NCBI RefSeq assembly: GCF_001590985.1
Contig: NZ_BCTX01000009.1
Location: forward strand, 1-64,000
Reading direction: 5' to 3'
Source: Novosphingobium naphthalenivorans NBRC 102051
Lineage (GTDB): Bacteria; Pseudomonadota; Alphaproteobacteria; Sphingomonadales; Sphingomonadaceae
DNA: 64,000 bases
Part shown: positions 46,015 to 54,565 of the stretch, piece by piece
Numbering within the stretch: the stretch's first letter is position 1
Layout: every line of letters begins with the position of its first letter
Notes under the pieces: model-generated
What the model was told of the DNA's origin: nothing
What the model saw: the letters and a program-made list of their open reading frames with translations, nothing else
Databases searched by the model: none
Program-made: the position numbers and the translations under genes

Positions 46015-46037
46015 AAGAATAGCACGTCCGGTCTCGA

Positions 46038-47060
46038 TCAGTGGTGCGACGGCGGCGGATGCGGGTCGCCGCCGGAGAAGGCGTCGGCGATCGAACAGGC
46101 GGCCGGACCGAGGATGGCGATGAACAGCACCGGCAGGATGAACAGGATCAGCGGCACGGTCATGATCGCGGGCAGGCGGGCGGCCTTTTCCTCAGCGCGC
46201 ATCATGCGCTCGTTGCGGAATTCGGCGGAGAGCACGCGCAGTGCCGAAGCGAGCGGGGTGCCGTAGCGTTCGGTCTGGACCATGGTGGTGACGACGCCTT
46301 TGACCGCGTCGAGATTGACGCGCCAGGCGAGGTTTTCGAACGCCTGGCGCCGTTCGGTGAGGAACGACAGCTCGATCGAGGTGAGCGAGAATTCGTCGCC
46401 CAGTTCGGGATAGGCGCGGCCCAGTTCGCGCGCGACGCGCTCGAAGGCGGCGTCGACGGTCAGACCCGCTTCGGCGCAGATCACCAGCAGGTCGAGCGCG
46501 TCGGGCAGGCCCTTGCGGATCGCGTCGGTGCGCTTGTCCACCATGTTCTGGATGTAGATGTCCGGGCCCTTGTATCCGGCGCCGACCATGAGCGCGAAGC
46601 CCATGAACTTCTTGAAGCTGCTCCAGTCCGGGAAATAGTCGATCCAGTAGATCACGACCGCGGCGATAGCGCCCAGCGCGATCGGCAGGACGAGGCGCGC
46701 GAAGACCACCGCGACGGCCCATTCCTTGTTGCGGATGCCGGCCTGCGCGAGCTTCTGCTCGATCGTCTTGACCTGACTGTCCTGCAGCATTTTGAATTTG
46801 CCGAGGAAGTCGCCGATCTTGTCGGTCGTGTCGTTGCGGCGAACCACGCTCTGGCGCTTGCGCGCAGTCGTGGTGATGCCGGCCTTGAGCGCTTCGCGGC
46901 GCTGGTTGAGCGCCTTGACGCGCTTGGCCATCGGGTCGGTGACCGTCACCGCGGCATAGATCGCGGTGATGACCGCGCCAGCCGCGATCAGGGCCAGAAT
47001 GGTGGCCACAAAGAAGACGTTGAAGCCGAGGAGAGTCGGACCGGTGGATTGTTCGAGCAT
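46038..47060 (-). CDS. tadC: Tad pilus inner-membrane platform protein TadC
   Basis: Type II secretion system F-domain protein of the Tad/Flp pilus machine; it forms the inner-membrane platform with TadB. 340 residues. An N-terminal membrane helix, a cytoplasmic basic region and a second pair of helices (VVFARLVLPIALGAIAAVVIYWI) precede the T2SSF domain (LPDALDLLVICAEAGLTVDAAFERVARELG; GVVTTMVQTERYGTPLASALRVLSAEFRNERMMRAEEKAARLPAIM). A final helix precedes a His/Pro-rich tail (GGDPHPPPSHH). Last gene of the operon. Confidence 0.92.
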   Translation of the reverse strand: MLEQSTGPTLLGFNVFFVATILALIAAGAVITAIYAAVTVTDPMAKRVKALNQRREALKAGITTTARKRQSVVRRNDTTDKIGDFLGKFKMLQDSQVKTIEQKLAQAGIRNKEWAVAVVFARLVLPIALGAIAAVVIYWIDYFPDWSSFKKFMGFALMVGAGYKGPDIYIQNMVDKRTDAIRKGLPDALDLLVICAEAGLTVDAAFERVARELGRAYPELGDEFSLTSIELSFLTERRQAFENLAWRVNLDAVKGVVTTMVQTERYGTPLASALRVLSAEFRNERMMRAEEKAARLPAIMTVPLILFILPVLFIAILGPAACSIADAFSGGDPHPPPSHH

Positions 47061-47080
47061 GGTTCCTGACGTTCCCCCGA

Positions 47081-48052
47081 TCAGATTTCGAAGCTGACCA
47101 TCTTGGCCATGATGAAGGCGCCGATACCCATCCAGACCAGACCGCCCAGACCGGCGACGATCAGGCGCTCATCGACGAAGAACTGGCCGATGTACTGCGG
47201 GCTGATCCACCAGATCATGGCGAATACGATAAAGGGCAGGGCGCCCACGATGTAGGCGGAAGCCTTCGATTCCGAGCTCATCGCACGGATCTTGAGTTTC
47301 ATCTGCGCGCGCTTGCGCAGCACGTCGGCCAGGTTCGCCAGCGTTTCGGCCAGGTTGCCGCCGGTTTCGCGCTGGATGGCCAGGGTGATGCAGAAGAAGT
47401 TGAATTCGGGCATCGCCAGACGGTCGGCGGTTTCCTGGAGGGCGTCCTCCATGGTCTTGCCGACCTTGATGCGATCGGTGATGAGCTTGAATTCCTCGCC
47501 GACCGGGCCGGGCACTTCCTGTGCGACGACGGCCAGTGTCTCGGTGACTGGCAAGCCCGAGCGCAGGCCGCGCACCAGCAGTTCGATGGCATCGGCGAAC
47601 TTCACGGTGAACTTGTTGGCGCGCTTCTTGATGGTATGCCCCACGACCATATGGGGAATGCCCGCACCGGCGAACAGGCCCACCGCCAGCGACAGGAACA
47701 GCGCGCCGGACTTGAGAAACACGATCGCGGCCACGACAAGGCCAAGACCCAGCGAAGCGTAGAGATACTGCGATACCGTCCAGGCCTGGCCGGTACGGTG
47801 CAGGCGCAATGCCAGGGCATCGATACGCGAGCTGGACCCGGCGACCTTGTGCATCCTGGGCTTGCGCGCGGCGACGGCTTTGCGCATCTGCGCCTCGACG
47901 CGGTCGACGGCATTGTTCGAATGCCGGAAGCGGACGGCGCGCAGGCGGCGGTTCGATTCCTTCTCGGGAGACGGACCGGCAAGGGCCACCCAGGCGAGTG
48001 CCAGGACAGTCGTCAGGCCCACCGCCACCAGAATCGCCGGAAGAATGTTCAT
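47081..48052 (-). CDS. tadB: Tad pilus inner-membrane platform protein TadB
   Basis: 323 residues. An N-terminal helix (LPAILVAVGLTTVLALAWVALAG) and a basic linker precede two helices and the T2SSF domain (FADAIELLVRGLRSGLPVTETLAVVAQEVPGPVGEEFKL, NFFCITLAIQRETGGNLAETLANLADVLRKR). Two C-terminal helices follow. Partner of TadC, 20 bp apart. Normally the gene upstream is the ATPase tadA/cpaF; here it is cpaE, only 66 bp away. Confidence 0.92.
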   Translation of the reverse strand: MNILPAILVAVGLTTVLALAWVALAGPSPEKESNRRLRAVRFRHSNNAVDRVEAQMRKAVAARKPRMHKVAGSSSRIDALALRLHRTGQAWTVSQYLYASLGLGLVVAAIVFLKSGALFLSLAVGLFAGAGIPHMVVGHTIKKRANKFTVKFADAIELLVRGLRSGLPVTETLAVVAQEVPGPVGEEFKLITDRIKVGKTMEDALQETADRLAMPEFNFFCITLAIQRETGGNLAETLANLADVLRKRAQMKLKIRAMSSESKASAYIVGALPFIVFAMIWWISPQYIGQFFVDERLIVAGLGGLVWMGIGAFIMAKMVSFEI

Positions 48053-48118
48053 GTGCCTGTTATGCCTTTTCCGTCCTTGCGAGGCGGTCTTGCACCGGGG
48101 TGTCCCCGGTGCCGACCG

Positions 48119-49384
48119 TTATTGCGCTGCTTCCGCCTTCTTCGCCTTGGGAATCATCGACTTGATATCCAGCTTGCTCAGCAGCGATTTCTTGGCCGAT
48201 GCCCCTTCGTCGACGTTCCGGTCGGCGATCATGGCGGCGAGCTCGCGGATCGCGCCGCCCGCCTTGCTCGAACGGTTGCTGTCGGCAAAGGTCTGGCCCA
48301 GCTTGGCCGCCATCGAGGCCCCCTTGATGTCATAGGGGATCGAAAGCTGGATCTTGCTTTCGATCGAGGCTTCGAAATCGGCCTTGCTGATTTCGGCGAG
48401 ATTGGCCTGCACCTTGTTGGCCACCACGATCACCCGCGCATGCGCGGCGTTCGCCTTGAGCCAGGATAGCAGGCGGATCGTGTCGCGCGCCGAAGCCAGG
48501 GTCATTTCGGCCACCAGCACCACCACGTTCGCGCCGGCGACGAGCTGCGGGAAATTGATCAGCATGTTGCGCGGCAGATCGATCACCGACATTTCGAAAG
48601 CCTGCCGGAACTCTTCCTCCAGTTGCAGGAAAGCGGAGCCGTCGGTCATCAGCGGCGAACTGATCGGCGCTTCGGCCGAGAGGATCGCGAGATTGTCGTT
48701 GGCGCGGATCATCGCACGTTCGATGAACAGTCCGTCGATGCGGCTTGGGTTCTCGATCGCATCGGTAAGGCCGCGCCCGGGCTCGAGATCGAGGCAAAGC
48801 GCGCCGGTGCCGAAGTGAATGTCGAGATCGAGCAGCGCCGTCGGCATCTTGTTGTCGGCGCTGAACAGCCAGGCCAGCGACGTGGCAATGGTCGAGGCAC
48901 CGGCGCCGCCGCGGGTGCCGATCACGGCCGTGGTGATGTGTTCCTTGCCGGCGCCTGCATCAACATGCTTGGGCGTCGAGAACACCGCCTGGGCCTGCGC
49001 CAGCGCGTCGCGGAGCTGGCCCGGCGAGAGCGGCTTGAGCAGGTAGTCGTGGATGCCACTGGCGATCAGGTCGCGATAGAGGCGCACGTCGTTGACCTGG
49101 CCCACGGCGACCACGATCGTGCCCGGCTCGCAGACTTCGGCCAGCGCGTTGATGTCGTTGAGCGGGTCTCCGCTTTCCGACAGGTCAACGAGCAGGATGT
49201 TGGGCGATGCCGTGATCGAGAGCGACTGCACGGCATTGCGCAGCCCGCCCTTGTTGCACTTCTCGGGCTGCCAGCCCATTTCCATCGCCACCGGTCGCAG
49301 AACGTCGAGCGAGGCCTCGTCGCAGAGGTAGGCGGCGAACTGGTCGCGCCCGTTGGGGCTGCCGGATTTCCACGGTGCGTTCAT
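48119..49384 (-). CDS. cpaE: Tad pilus localisation ATPase CpaE/TadZ
   Basis: 421 residues. An N-terminal receiver-like domain without a phosphorylation site (~20-140) is followed by an atypical ParA/MinD ATPase domain with the deviant Walker A loop GTRGGAGAST. The latter has LLDLDIHFGTGALCLDLEPG and VIDLPRNMLINFPQLVAGANVVVLVAEMTLASARDTIRLL. It localises the Tad machine, often to a pole. An acidic/basic C-terminal tail with KKSLLSKLDIKSMIPKAKKAE follows. Translated just after cpaD. Confidence 0.9.
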   Translation of the reverse strand: MNAPWKSGSPNGRDQFAAYLCDEASLDVLRPVAMEMGWQPEKCNKGGLRNAVQSLSITASPNILLVDLSESGDPLNDINALAEVCEPGTIVVAVGQVNDVRLYRDLIASGIHDYLLKPLSPGQLRDALAQAQAVFSTPKHVDAGAGKEHITTAVIGTRGGAGASTIATSLAWLFSADNKMPTALLDLDIHFGTGALCLDLEPGRGLTDAIENPSRIDGLFIERAMIRANDNLAILSAEAPISSPLMTDGSAFLQLEEEFRQAFEMSVIDLPRNMLINFPQLVAGANVVVLVAEMTLASARDTIRLLSWLKANAAHARVIVVANKVQANLAEISKADFEASIESKIQLSIPYDIKGASMAAKLGQTFADSNRSSKAGGAIRELAAMIADRNVDEGASAKKSLLSKLDIKSMIPKAKKAEAAQ

Positions 49385-49387
49385 GGC

Positions 49388-50062
49388 TCAGTTGCTCTTG
49401 CTGTTGGTTTTGGTGACGGTGTTGCCATTGCCGGTAGGCTTGGCCTCGCGATAGGCGTCGATGGCCTTGTTGGAACTCATCGAAACCGTGACCCCGGTGC
49501 TTTCGGCGCCGTGCAGCAGGTCCTCGGGATTGGCGACCATCGCCGCGAGGTTGCTGTTGGTGGCGCAGCCGAAGTTGCTGGACAGGCCGTTGTTCGGATT
49601 GAAGTCGTTCTTGGACGACCAGTCGGGGCAGCCGGGCACCGAGGCCTTGCTGCGCACGATCACCACCCGCGCCGTGCCGGGTGTCACGTATCCGGCCGTC
49701 GCGGGCGCGCCGTCGCCGAGCAGGATGCCGTAGCGCGAGGCCACGGCTTCGATGGCGCTGTGTGCCGCCGTATTGCCGGCGGGATCATCGACATAGACTT
49801 TGTCACCGTATTTCAGGTCCATGGCGTCGAACCAGCCGGCAAGGCGGCTCTGTTCGCCATAGGCAAGGCCCGAACTGCCGGTGGTGAGATCGAGCGTGTA
49901 GTTGACCTTTTCGACCACGGGCTGATGCACCGGGTACATTGAGCGGTTGGTCGGAATGCCGCCGCATCCGGCAAGGGCAAGGCCCAGCGAGAGTGCGAGC
50001 GCAGTGCTGCCGAGGCGCGTGACGCCGGAGCGACGGGTGAAAGCCGGTTGGAAAGAACGCAT
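49388..50062 (-). CDS. cpaD: CpaD-like outer-membrane lipoprotein of the Tad system
   Basis: 224 residues from the ATG at 50062, with AAGGTG at good distance; a GTG at 50080 that overlaps the cpaC stop is the alternative. The signal peptide ends in the lipobox LAGC. The mature protein shows the CpaD pattern: MYPVHQPVVEKVNYTLDL, LAGWFDAMDLKYGDKVYVDDP, ARVVIVRSKASVPGCPDWS, and NFGCATNSNLAAMVANPEDLL. It assists the CpaC secretin in the outer membrane. Confidence 0.9.
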   Translation of the reverse strand: MRSFQPAFTRRSGVTRLGSTALALSLGLALAGCGGIPTNRSMYPVHQPVVEKVNYTLDLTTGSSGLAYGEQSRLAGWFDAMDLKYGDKVYVDDPAGNTAAHSAIEAVASRYGILLGDGAPATAGYVTPGTARVVIVRSKASVPGCPDWSSKNDFNPNNGLSSNFGCATNSNLAAMVANPEDLLHGAESTGVTVSMSSNKAIDAYREAKPTGNGNTVTKTNSKSN

Positions 50063-50076
50063 GGTGTTCACCTTTC

Positions 50077-51645
50077 TCACTTCAGGCTGAAGCCGGGCTG
50101 GGCGCTGTCGTCGGAGGCGGTGCGCTTGCTCTTCTTGCCCTTGAGGGGCAGGTCGGCGGCGCCGATGCCGGGACCGTCGGTGGAAGTCGGGGCCTGCGTC
50201 GGGCCGGGGCGCTTGCCGCCGGTGACGCCGTCGTTTTCCATGTTGCCCAGCAGGCGCTGCAACTCATTGGGCGAATTGAAGCCGTCGGTCGGCAGGGCGA
50301 TCTGCGAGGCATCGACCGGCTTGACGAGGTAGGGCGTCACGACGATCACCAGCTCCGTCTCGCCGCGCTTGTAGCCGGTCGAACGGAACAGCGAGCCCAG
50401 GATCGGCAGGTCGCCGGCACCGGGCATCTTCTGGATCGTGTTGGACGTGTTGTTGCTCAGCAGGCCGGCGATCATGAAGCTCTGGCCCGAGCCGAGCTCG
50501 ACCGTGGTCTCGGTGCGGCGCACGGTCAGGGCCGGCACTTCATAGCCGTTGAGATTGACCGAACCCTCGCTCGAGAGTTCCGAAACCTCGGGGCGCACGC
50601 GCATCGAGATGCGCCCGTTCGCCAGCACTGTCGGCGTGTAGGAGAGGCTGACGCCGTATTTCTTGTATTCGACCGAGGTCGAGCCGAGGCCCTGGCTGAT
50701 CGGAATCGGGTATTCGCCGCCCGCCAGGAAGTCGGCGGTTTCGCCGGACAGCGTGGTCAGGTTGGGCTGGGCCAGCGTGGACACGAGGCCGACCGTCTCG
50801 CCCGCGTCGAGCGCGCCGAGAATGTCGAGGCCGAGCAGCTTGCCGGCCATGCCGAGCGTGGTGCCCGTGCTGGTCTGGGCTACGCCGGTGCCCTGGATCG
50901 TTCGAATAACCTGGCCAGTCGTGGGATCGATCACCGACGTTGTGGGGAGATTGCCGACACCCAGAGTGCCTCCTGGAGTGAAGACTCCACCAGACGCGAT
51001 TGGCGATCCCTGGCCGATGCCGAATTTGAAGCCACTGGTCGAATCCGACGTCGTCAGGTTGACGCCCAGCGTCTTGACCAGCGAACGGCTGACTTCGGCA
51101 ATGCGGACCTGCAGGTTCACCTGCAGCGGCGTCGCCATGCGCAGGCGGCTGATCACGTTCGCCTTTTCGCCGACATAGGCCTGCACGAGGCGCTCGGCTT
51201 CCGAGACGTCTTCCGGCGTCTTGACCGTGCCGGTCAGCAGGAAGGTGTTGGTGCCCATCGTCGAAACGCCGATCTTGGCTTCCGGCATGGCCAGGCGCAG
51301 CATGGAATCGACGCTGTCGATGTTGGAGCCGACCCGGATCGTGCCGGACCAGACAACCTTGCCCGAGCCGTCGCTGGCATAGACCGTGGTGGTGCCGCCA
51401 GCCTTGCCGAAGACGTAGAACTGGCTGCGGGACTTGACCTGAACGTCGGCGATCTGGTCGTTGGCGACGAAAACGTCGGTCATCGCACCGGGCACATTGA
51501 CCAGTTGGCCATTGCCGATCGAAAGATCGATGCTCTGGGCCGGGCGGACCACAGACTGGGCAGTGACCGGAGCCGAAACTGTCGCTGCGAGCGGCGAAAG
51601 CGCGCAGGCAGTGGCCAGTACGGACTTGATAAGGCGCGGTTTCAT
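50077..51645 (-). CDS. cpaC: Tad pilus outer-membrane secretin CpaC/RcpA
   Basis: 522 residues from the ATG at 51645, chosen because a GAGGG ribosome site precedes it and the signal peptide (MKPRLIKSVLATACAL...PVTAQS) then starts at residue 1. In-frame GTG/ATG codons at 51705/51702 that overlap the cpaB stop are alternatives. N-terminal secretin and BON-like domains (IDLSIGNGQLVNVPGAMTDVFVANDQIADVQVKS) precede the secretin core (LSGETADFLAGGEYPIPI, SMRVRPEVSELS, GSQSFMIAGLL-like GSGQSFMIAGLLSNNT, DLPILGSLFRS). It forms the outer-membrane pore for the pilus. Confidence 0.92.
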   Translation of the reverse strand: MKPRLIKSVLATACALSPLAATVSAPVTAQSVVRPAQSIDLSIGNGQLVNVPGAMTDVFVANDQIADVQVKSRSQFYVFGKAGGTTTVYASDGSGKVVWSGTIRVGSNIDSVDSMLRLAMPEAKIGVSTMGTNTFLLTGTVKTPEDVSEAERLVQAYVGEKANVISRLRMATPLQVNLQVRIAEVSRSLVKTLGVNLTTSDSTSGFKFGIGQGSPIASGGVFTPGGTLGVGNLPTTSVIDPTTGQVIRTIQGTGVAQTSTGTTLGMAGKLLGLDILGALDAGETVGLVSTLAQPNLTTLSGETADFLAGGEYPIPISQGLGSTSVEYKKYGVSLSYTPTVLANGRISMRVRPEVSELSSEGSVNLNGYEVPALTVRRTETTVELGSGQSFMIAGLLSNNTSNTIQKMPGAGDLPILGSLFRSTGYKRGETELVIVVTPYLVKPVDASQIALPTDGFNSPNELQRLLGNMENDGVTGGKRPGPTQAPTSTDGPGIGAADLPLKGKKSKRTASDDSAQPGFSLK

Positions 51646-51701
51646 GGAAGTGCCCTCAAAGGCGTTGAAACGGGTGGCGGAGAGAGGCTTGGCGCGGGCC
51701 A

Positions 51702-52718
51702 TCACTTGCCCTCCACGAGTTCTTCGGTGGTTTCCTTGCCGCGGGTCACGCGGACCACGGGGCCGGTGCGCACCGGCTGGCCGCCAGCCACGGCAACGGC
51801 CATGGGCGCGGAAGAGCCCATCCCGTGCGTGCCTTGTCCACCGCCTTGTGCAGGGCGGCTGGAGCGCTGGAAGCGCGAAACGTCGCCGCCGGTCACGTAA
51901 GTCGTGTTGCCTTCGATCGGCTTCGACAGGGCCTGGCGCATGATCTGCTCTTCCTGCTCCTTGGTCGCGCCTTCGGGGACCTTGACTTCGCCGCTGGCGA
52001 GCGCGCGTTCGAAATCGGCCTGATTGTCGGCGATGGAACGGAGCGAGAGGCTGATCGTGCCGATGTCCTGTGCGACAGCCACCTTTTCGGCGATGCGCGG
52101 GGTGACTTCGAGCGTCACGGTGCTGAAGGCGCGGACCACTGTCTTGCCATCGACAACGTCATTGTCGGTGGTCTGGTCGGTTGCGAGAACCCGCAGGTTG
52201 CGCAGGACGGTTTCGGCCGTGCGCAGCGGTTCGCCTTCGCCGCTGATGGACTGCGTCAGCACCAAGTCGACGTGGTCGCCCGGGAAGACGAAGCCGCCGA
52301 CGCCGGTCTTGGCTGAAACGGGGATGGTGACGGCGCGCATGCCCGGCCCGAGCGCGGCGGCGAGGAAGCCGCGGTCACCCGGCGAGACAAGCCCGCCCTG
52401 GGTCAGCGGCTGGCCGGCCGTGATCGGATAGCGCACGACCGTGCCGAGCAGTTTGGTCATGTCGGCTTCGCCATCGATGAAGTAGGCGTCCTTGACGAGC
52501 TCTTCCGGCCAGTCCTGGAAGGACACGGCATCGGCGGTGATGATCGTGCCGACTGGAAGCGCACGCTGCGCGACGAGGACCTTGGGGCCCTTGGGCTGCG
52601 CGGCTACGGCCTCTGCCTGTGGTGCGGAAGCACCCGAAAACAGCGAACGGGCTGCAAATGCAGTGCCTGCTGCCACCAGCAGCGCCACGACCAGCAGCAC
52701 CAGCTTCTTCTTATCCAT
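51702..52718 (-). CDS. cpaB: Flp pilus assembly protein CpaB/RcpC
   Basis: 338 residues from the ATG at 52718, which puts the membrane anchor (LVLLVVALLVAAGTAFAA) at the N-terminus. A SAF/beta-clip domain follows (VLVAQRALPVGTIITADAVSFQDWPEELVKDAYF, LGTVVRYPITAGQPLTQGGLVSPGDRGFLAAALGPGMRAVTIPV). The typical GFVFPGDHVDLVLTQ and the RcpC C-terminal domain are also seen. Periplasmic assembly factor. The first of the four envelope genes after the peptidase gene cpaA. Confidence 0.92.
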   Translation of the reverse strand: MDKKKLVLLVVALLVAAGTAFAARSLFSGASAPQAEAVAAQPKGPKVLVAQRALPVGTIITADAVSFQDWPEELVKDAYFIDGEADMTKLLGTVVRYPITAGQPLTQGGLVSPGDRGFLAAALGPGMRAVTIPVSAKTGVGGFVFPGDHVDLVLTQSISGEGEPLRTAETVLRNLRVLATDQTTDNDVVDGKTVVRAFSTVTLEVTPRIAEKVAVAQDIGTISLSLRSIADNQADFERALASGEVKVPEGATKEQEEQIMRQALSKPIEGNTTYVTGGDVSRFQRSSRPAQGGGQGTHGMGSSAPMAVAVAGGQPVRTGPVVRVTRGKETTEELVEGK

Positions 52719-52787
52719 GGCTTGGTAAGCCCCCTGAGAATCCCTCGATGGAGCGTGAACCATCGGGCAAATTGGTTAAAATCGAGT

Positions 52788-53498
52788 TCATCCCGATTGC
52801 GCGGCCAATCGGGCAGCCGAGAGTGTCTGTTCGCCCAGGACCCACAGGCCGGCCGCGGCGATCGCGATGCCATAGGGAACGGGAAGCCGCGATTTCTGGC
52901 GCTTCACGATATGGAAGAACCCGAAAGCGAAGATCAGGACCATGGCCAGAGCGGCGGCGGCCAAGAGCCGTGCGTTCGGCAGCAGGGCCGCGATCGCGGT
53001 CACAGTGCCCTCGTCGATCAGCGGATGGTGAGTCGCCAACGAATAGACGATGGCGCAGGCGCCCCAGACCCAGGCGAGCGCCACCAGCGCCGCCAGCCCG
53101 TCGCGTAGCATTTCGCCGGGGACACGTTTCATGTTGAAGGCGGCCATGGCCATCGAAGCCCCGCCGCCGAGCACGGCCATCAGCACGATCAGTTGCACGA
53201 AGCTGAGCGGCGTGAACCACAAGGCCAGCGCGGTCAGCAGCTTGACGTCGCCGCCGCCCATCTGGCCGGTGACGAAGAGAATGCAGGCAAACACGAAAGT
53301 CACGCCCGCAAGACCGATCTGGAAGCCGATGTCCATCCAGCCGAAACCCATGGCCAGCCACCATAGCGGGGCTGCCAGCACGATTGCGGCATTGAGCCAG
53401 TTATCGATTTCGCGCCGTCTGAAGTCGGTAAAGGCGGCAACGAGCAGGGCAGTTGCCAACGCCGCCAGCAGTGCGTACGAGAAAATACCGCCCGACAT
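52788..53498 (-). CDS. cpaA: Prepilin peptidase CpaA/TadV
   Basis: A24-family aspartic prepilin peptidase that cleaves and matures Flp-type prepilins at the inner membrane. 236 residues from the ATG at 53498 (MSGGIFSYALL). Six or more helices. Catalytic Asp residues lie in TDFRRREIDNW and in GGGDVKLLTALALW, the classical pair. First gene of the tad operon. No pilin (flp) gene is found beside it, although flp usually lies there. Confidence 0.9.
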   Translation of the reverse strand: MSGGIFSYALLAALATALLVAAFTDFRRREIDNWLNAAIVLAAPLWWLAMGFGWMDIGFQIGLAGVTFVFACILFVTGQMGGGDVKLLTALALWFTPLSFVQLIVLMAVLGGGASMAMAAFNMKRVPGEMLRDGLAALVALAWVWGACAIVYSLATHHPLIDEGTVTAIAALLPNARLLAAAALAMVLIFAFGFFHIVKRQKSRLPVPYGIAIAAAGLWVLGEQTLSAARLAAQSG

Positions 53499-53543
53499 GT
53501 GATCGTGTCCCCTCAGTCGGGATTGTGATCTAACGGGTATCAC

Positions 53544-53557
53544 TTACTAAAAAGTAA
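53544..53557. promoter_or_regulatory. TTACT-AAAA-AGTAA palindrome in the cpaA/hydrolase intergenic region
   Basis: A perfect 5-bp inverted repeat around AAAA sits 46 bp upstream of cpaA and 29 bp upstream of the divergent hydrolase gene. It is a candidate operator for one or both genes; no regulator is assigned. Confidence 0.3.
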
Positions 53558-53585
53558 CCAGTGGGCTGAACACGGAATTAGCCAA

Positions 53586-54560
53586 GTGACATCTCCCGTT
53601 TTCAGCCGACCGCTGTCCGCAGCGCGCAGGGCGATCCCGGCCGAAGTGCGGGAGAGCACTTGGCGTATGCCGGATGGCTGGGGTGTGCGGCGGCTGGACT
53701 GGCCGGCGGCGGCCGGCACGCGGCGCGGGGCCATGCTGTTCATGCCCGGGCGCGGCGATGCTTACGAGAAATGGCTGGAGTCGTTCGACCAGTGGCATGG
53801 CGAGGGATGGCAGATTACCTCTGCCGACTGGCGCGGGCAGGCTTATAGCGGGCGGCTCGGCAGCGATGCCCTGACCGGCCATATCGACGATTTTGGCACC
53901 TGGGTGGCGGACTACGCCGCGCTCTGGGCCGATTGGTCCGCACGCACGACGGGGCCGCGCGTGGCTATCGGTCATTCGATGGGCGGGCACATCGTGCTGC
54001 GTGCCGTCGCGGAGGGGCGGATGCGCCCCGATGCCGTGGTCCTTTCGGCGCCGATGCTGGGCCTTCACCCCGCCTGGCTGCCGAGCCGGTTCCTGCACCT
54101 GACGGCAAGGGGCATGGCGGCGCTGGGCGACCGGCGGCGGCCGGCATGGAAAGGCAATGAAAAGCCCGAACTCGTGGCCCATGCCCGCAGTATGCTGCTG
54201 ACGCACGACTTGTCGCGCTATGAGGACGAGCTGTGGTGGCGCCAGCAGCACCCCGCGATCGAGATGGGCGCGGCAAGCTGGGGCTGGATCGAACGCGCGC
54301 TGGCATCGATCCGGTTGCTCGAACGGCCGGGTATGCTCGAAGCGGTGCGGGTGCCGGTGCTGCTGCTGGGAACGCGCGCCGATACGCTGGTGTCCTGGCG
54401 CGCGATCCGCAGCGCGGCGCGGCGTCTGCCGAAAGGCGAACTGGTTGCCTTCGGCAAGGAATGCCGTCACGAGATCCTGCGCGAGGCCGATCCCGTGCGC
54501 GACAAGGCGATGGATGCAATACGGGAGTTCCTTGACCGGACCGTTCCGGCTAGGGGCTGA
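53586..54560 (+). CDS. Alpha/beta hydrolase, lysophospholipase-like
   Basis: 324 residues, GTG start. Serine hydrolase fold with the nucleophile elbow GHSMGG, an oxyanion segment AMLFMPGRGDAYEKW, the acid in VLLLGTRADTLVSW, and the final His in FGKECRHEILREAD. This pattern is that of PldB-like lysophospholipases/monoacylglycerol lipases. A helical lid with W-rich segments (DELWWRQQHPAIEM) lies between. No signal peptide is evident. The oxidoreductase gene begins 5 bp downstream, so the two are co-transcribed. Confidence 0.85.
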   Translation: MTSPVFSRPLSAARRAIPAEVRESTWRMPDGWGVRRLDWPAAAGTRRGAMLFMPGRGDAYEKWLESFDQWHGEGWQITSADWRGQAYSGRLGSDALTGHIDDFGTWVADYAALWADWSARTTGPRVAIGHSMGGHIVLRAVAEGRMRPDAVVLSAPMLGLHPAWLPSRFLHLTARGMAALGDRRRPAWKGNEKPELVAHARSMLLTHDLSRYEDELWWRQQHPAIEMGAASWGWIERALASIRLLERPGMLEAVRVPVLLLGTRADTLVSWRAIRSAARRLPKGELVAFGKECRHEILREADPVRDKAMDAIREFLDRTVPARG

Positions 54561-54565
54561 TCGCG

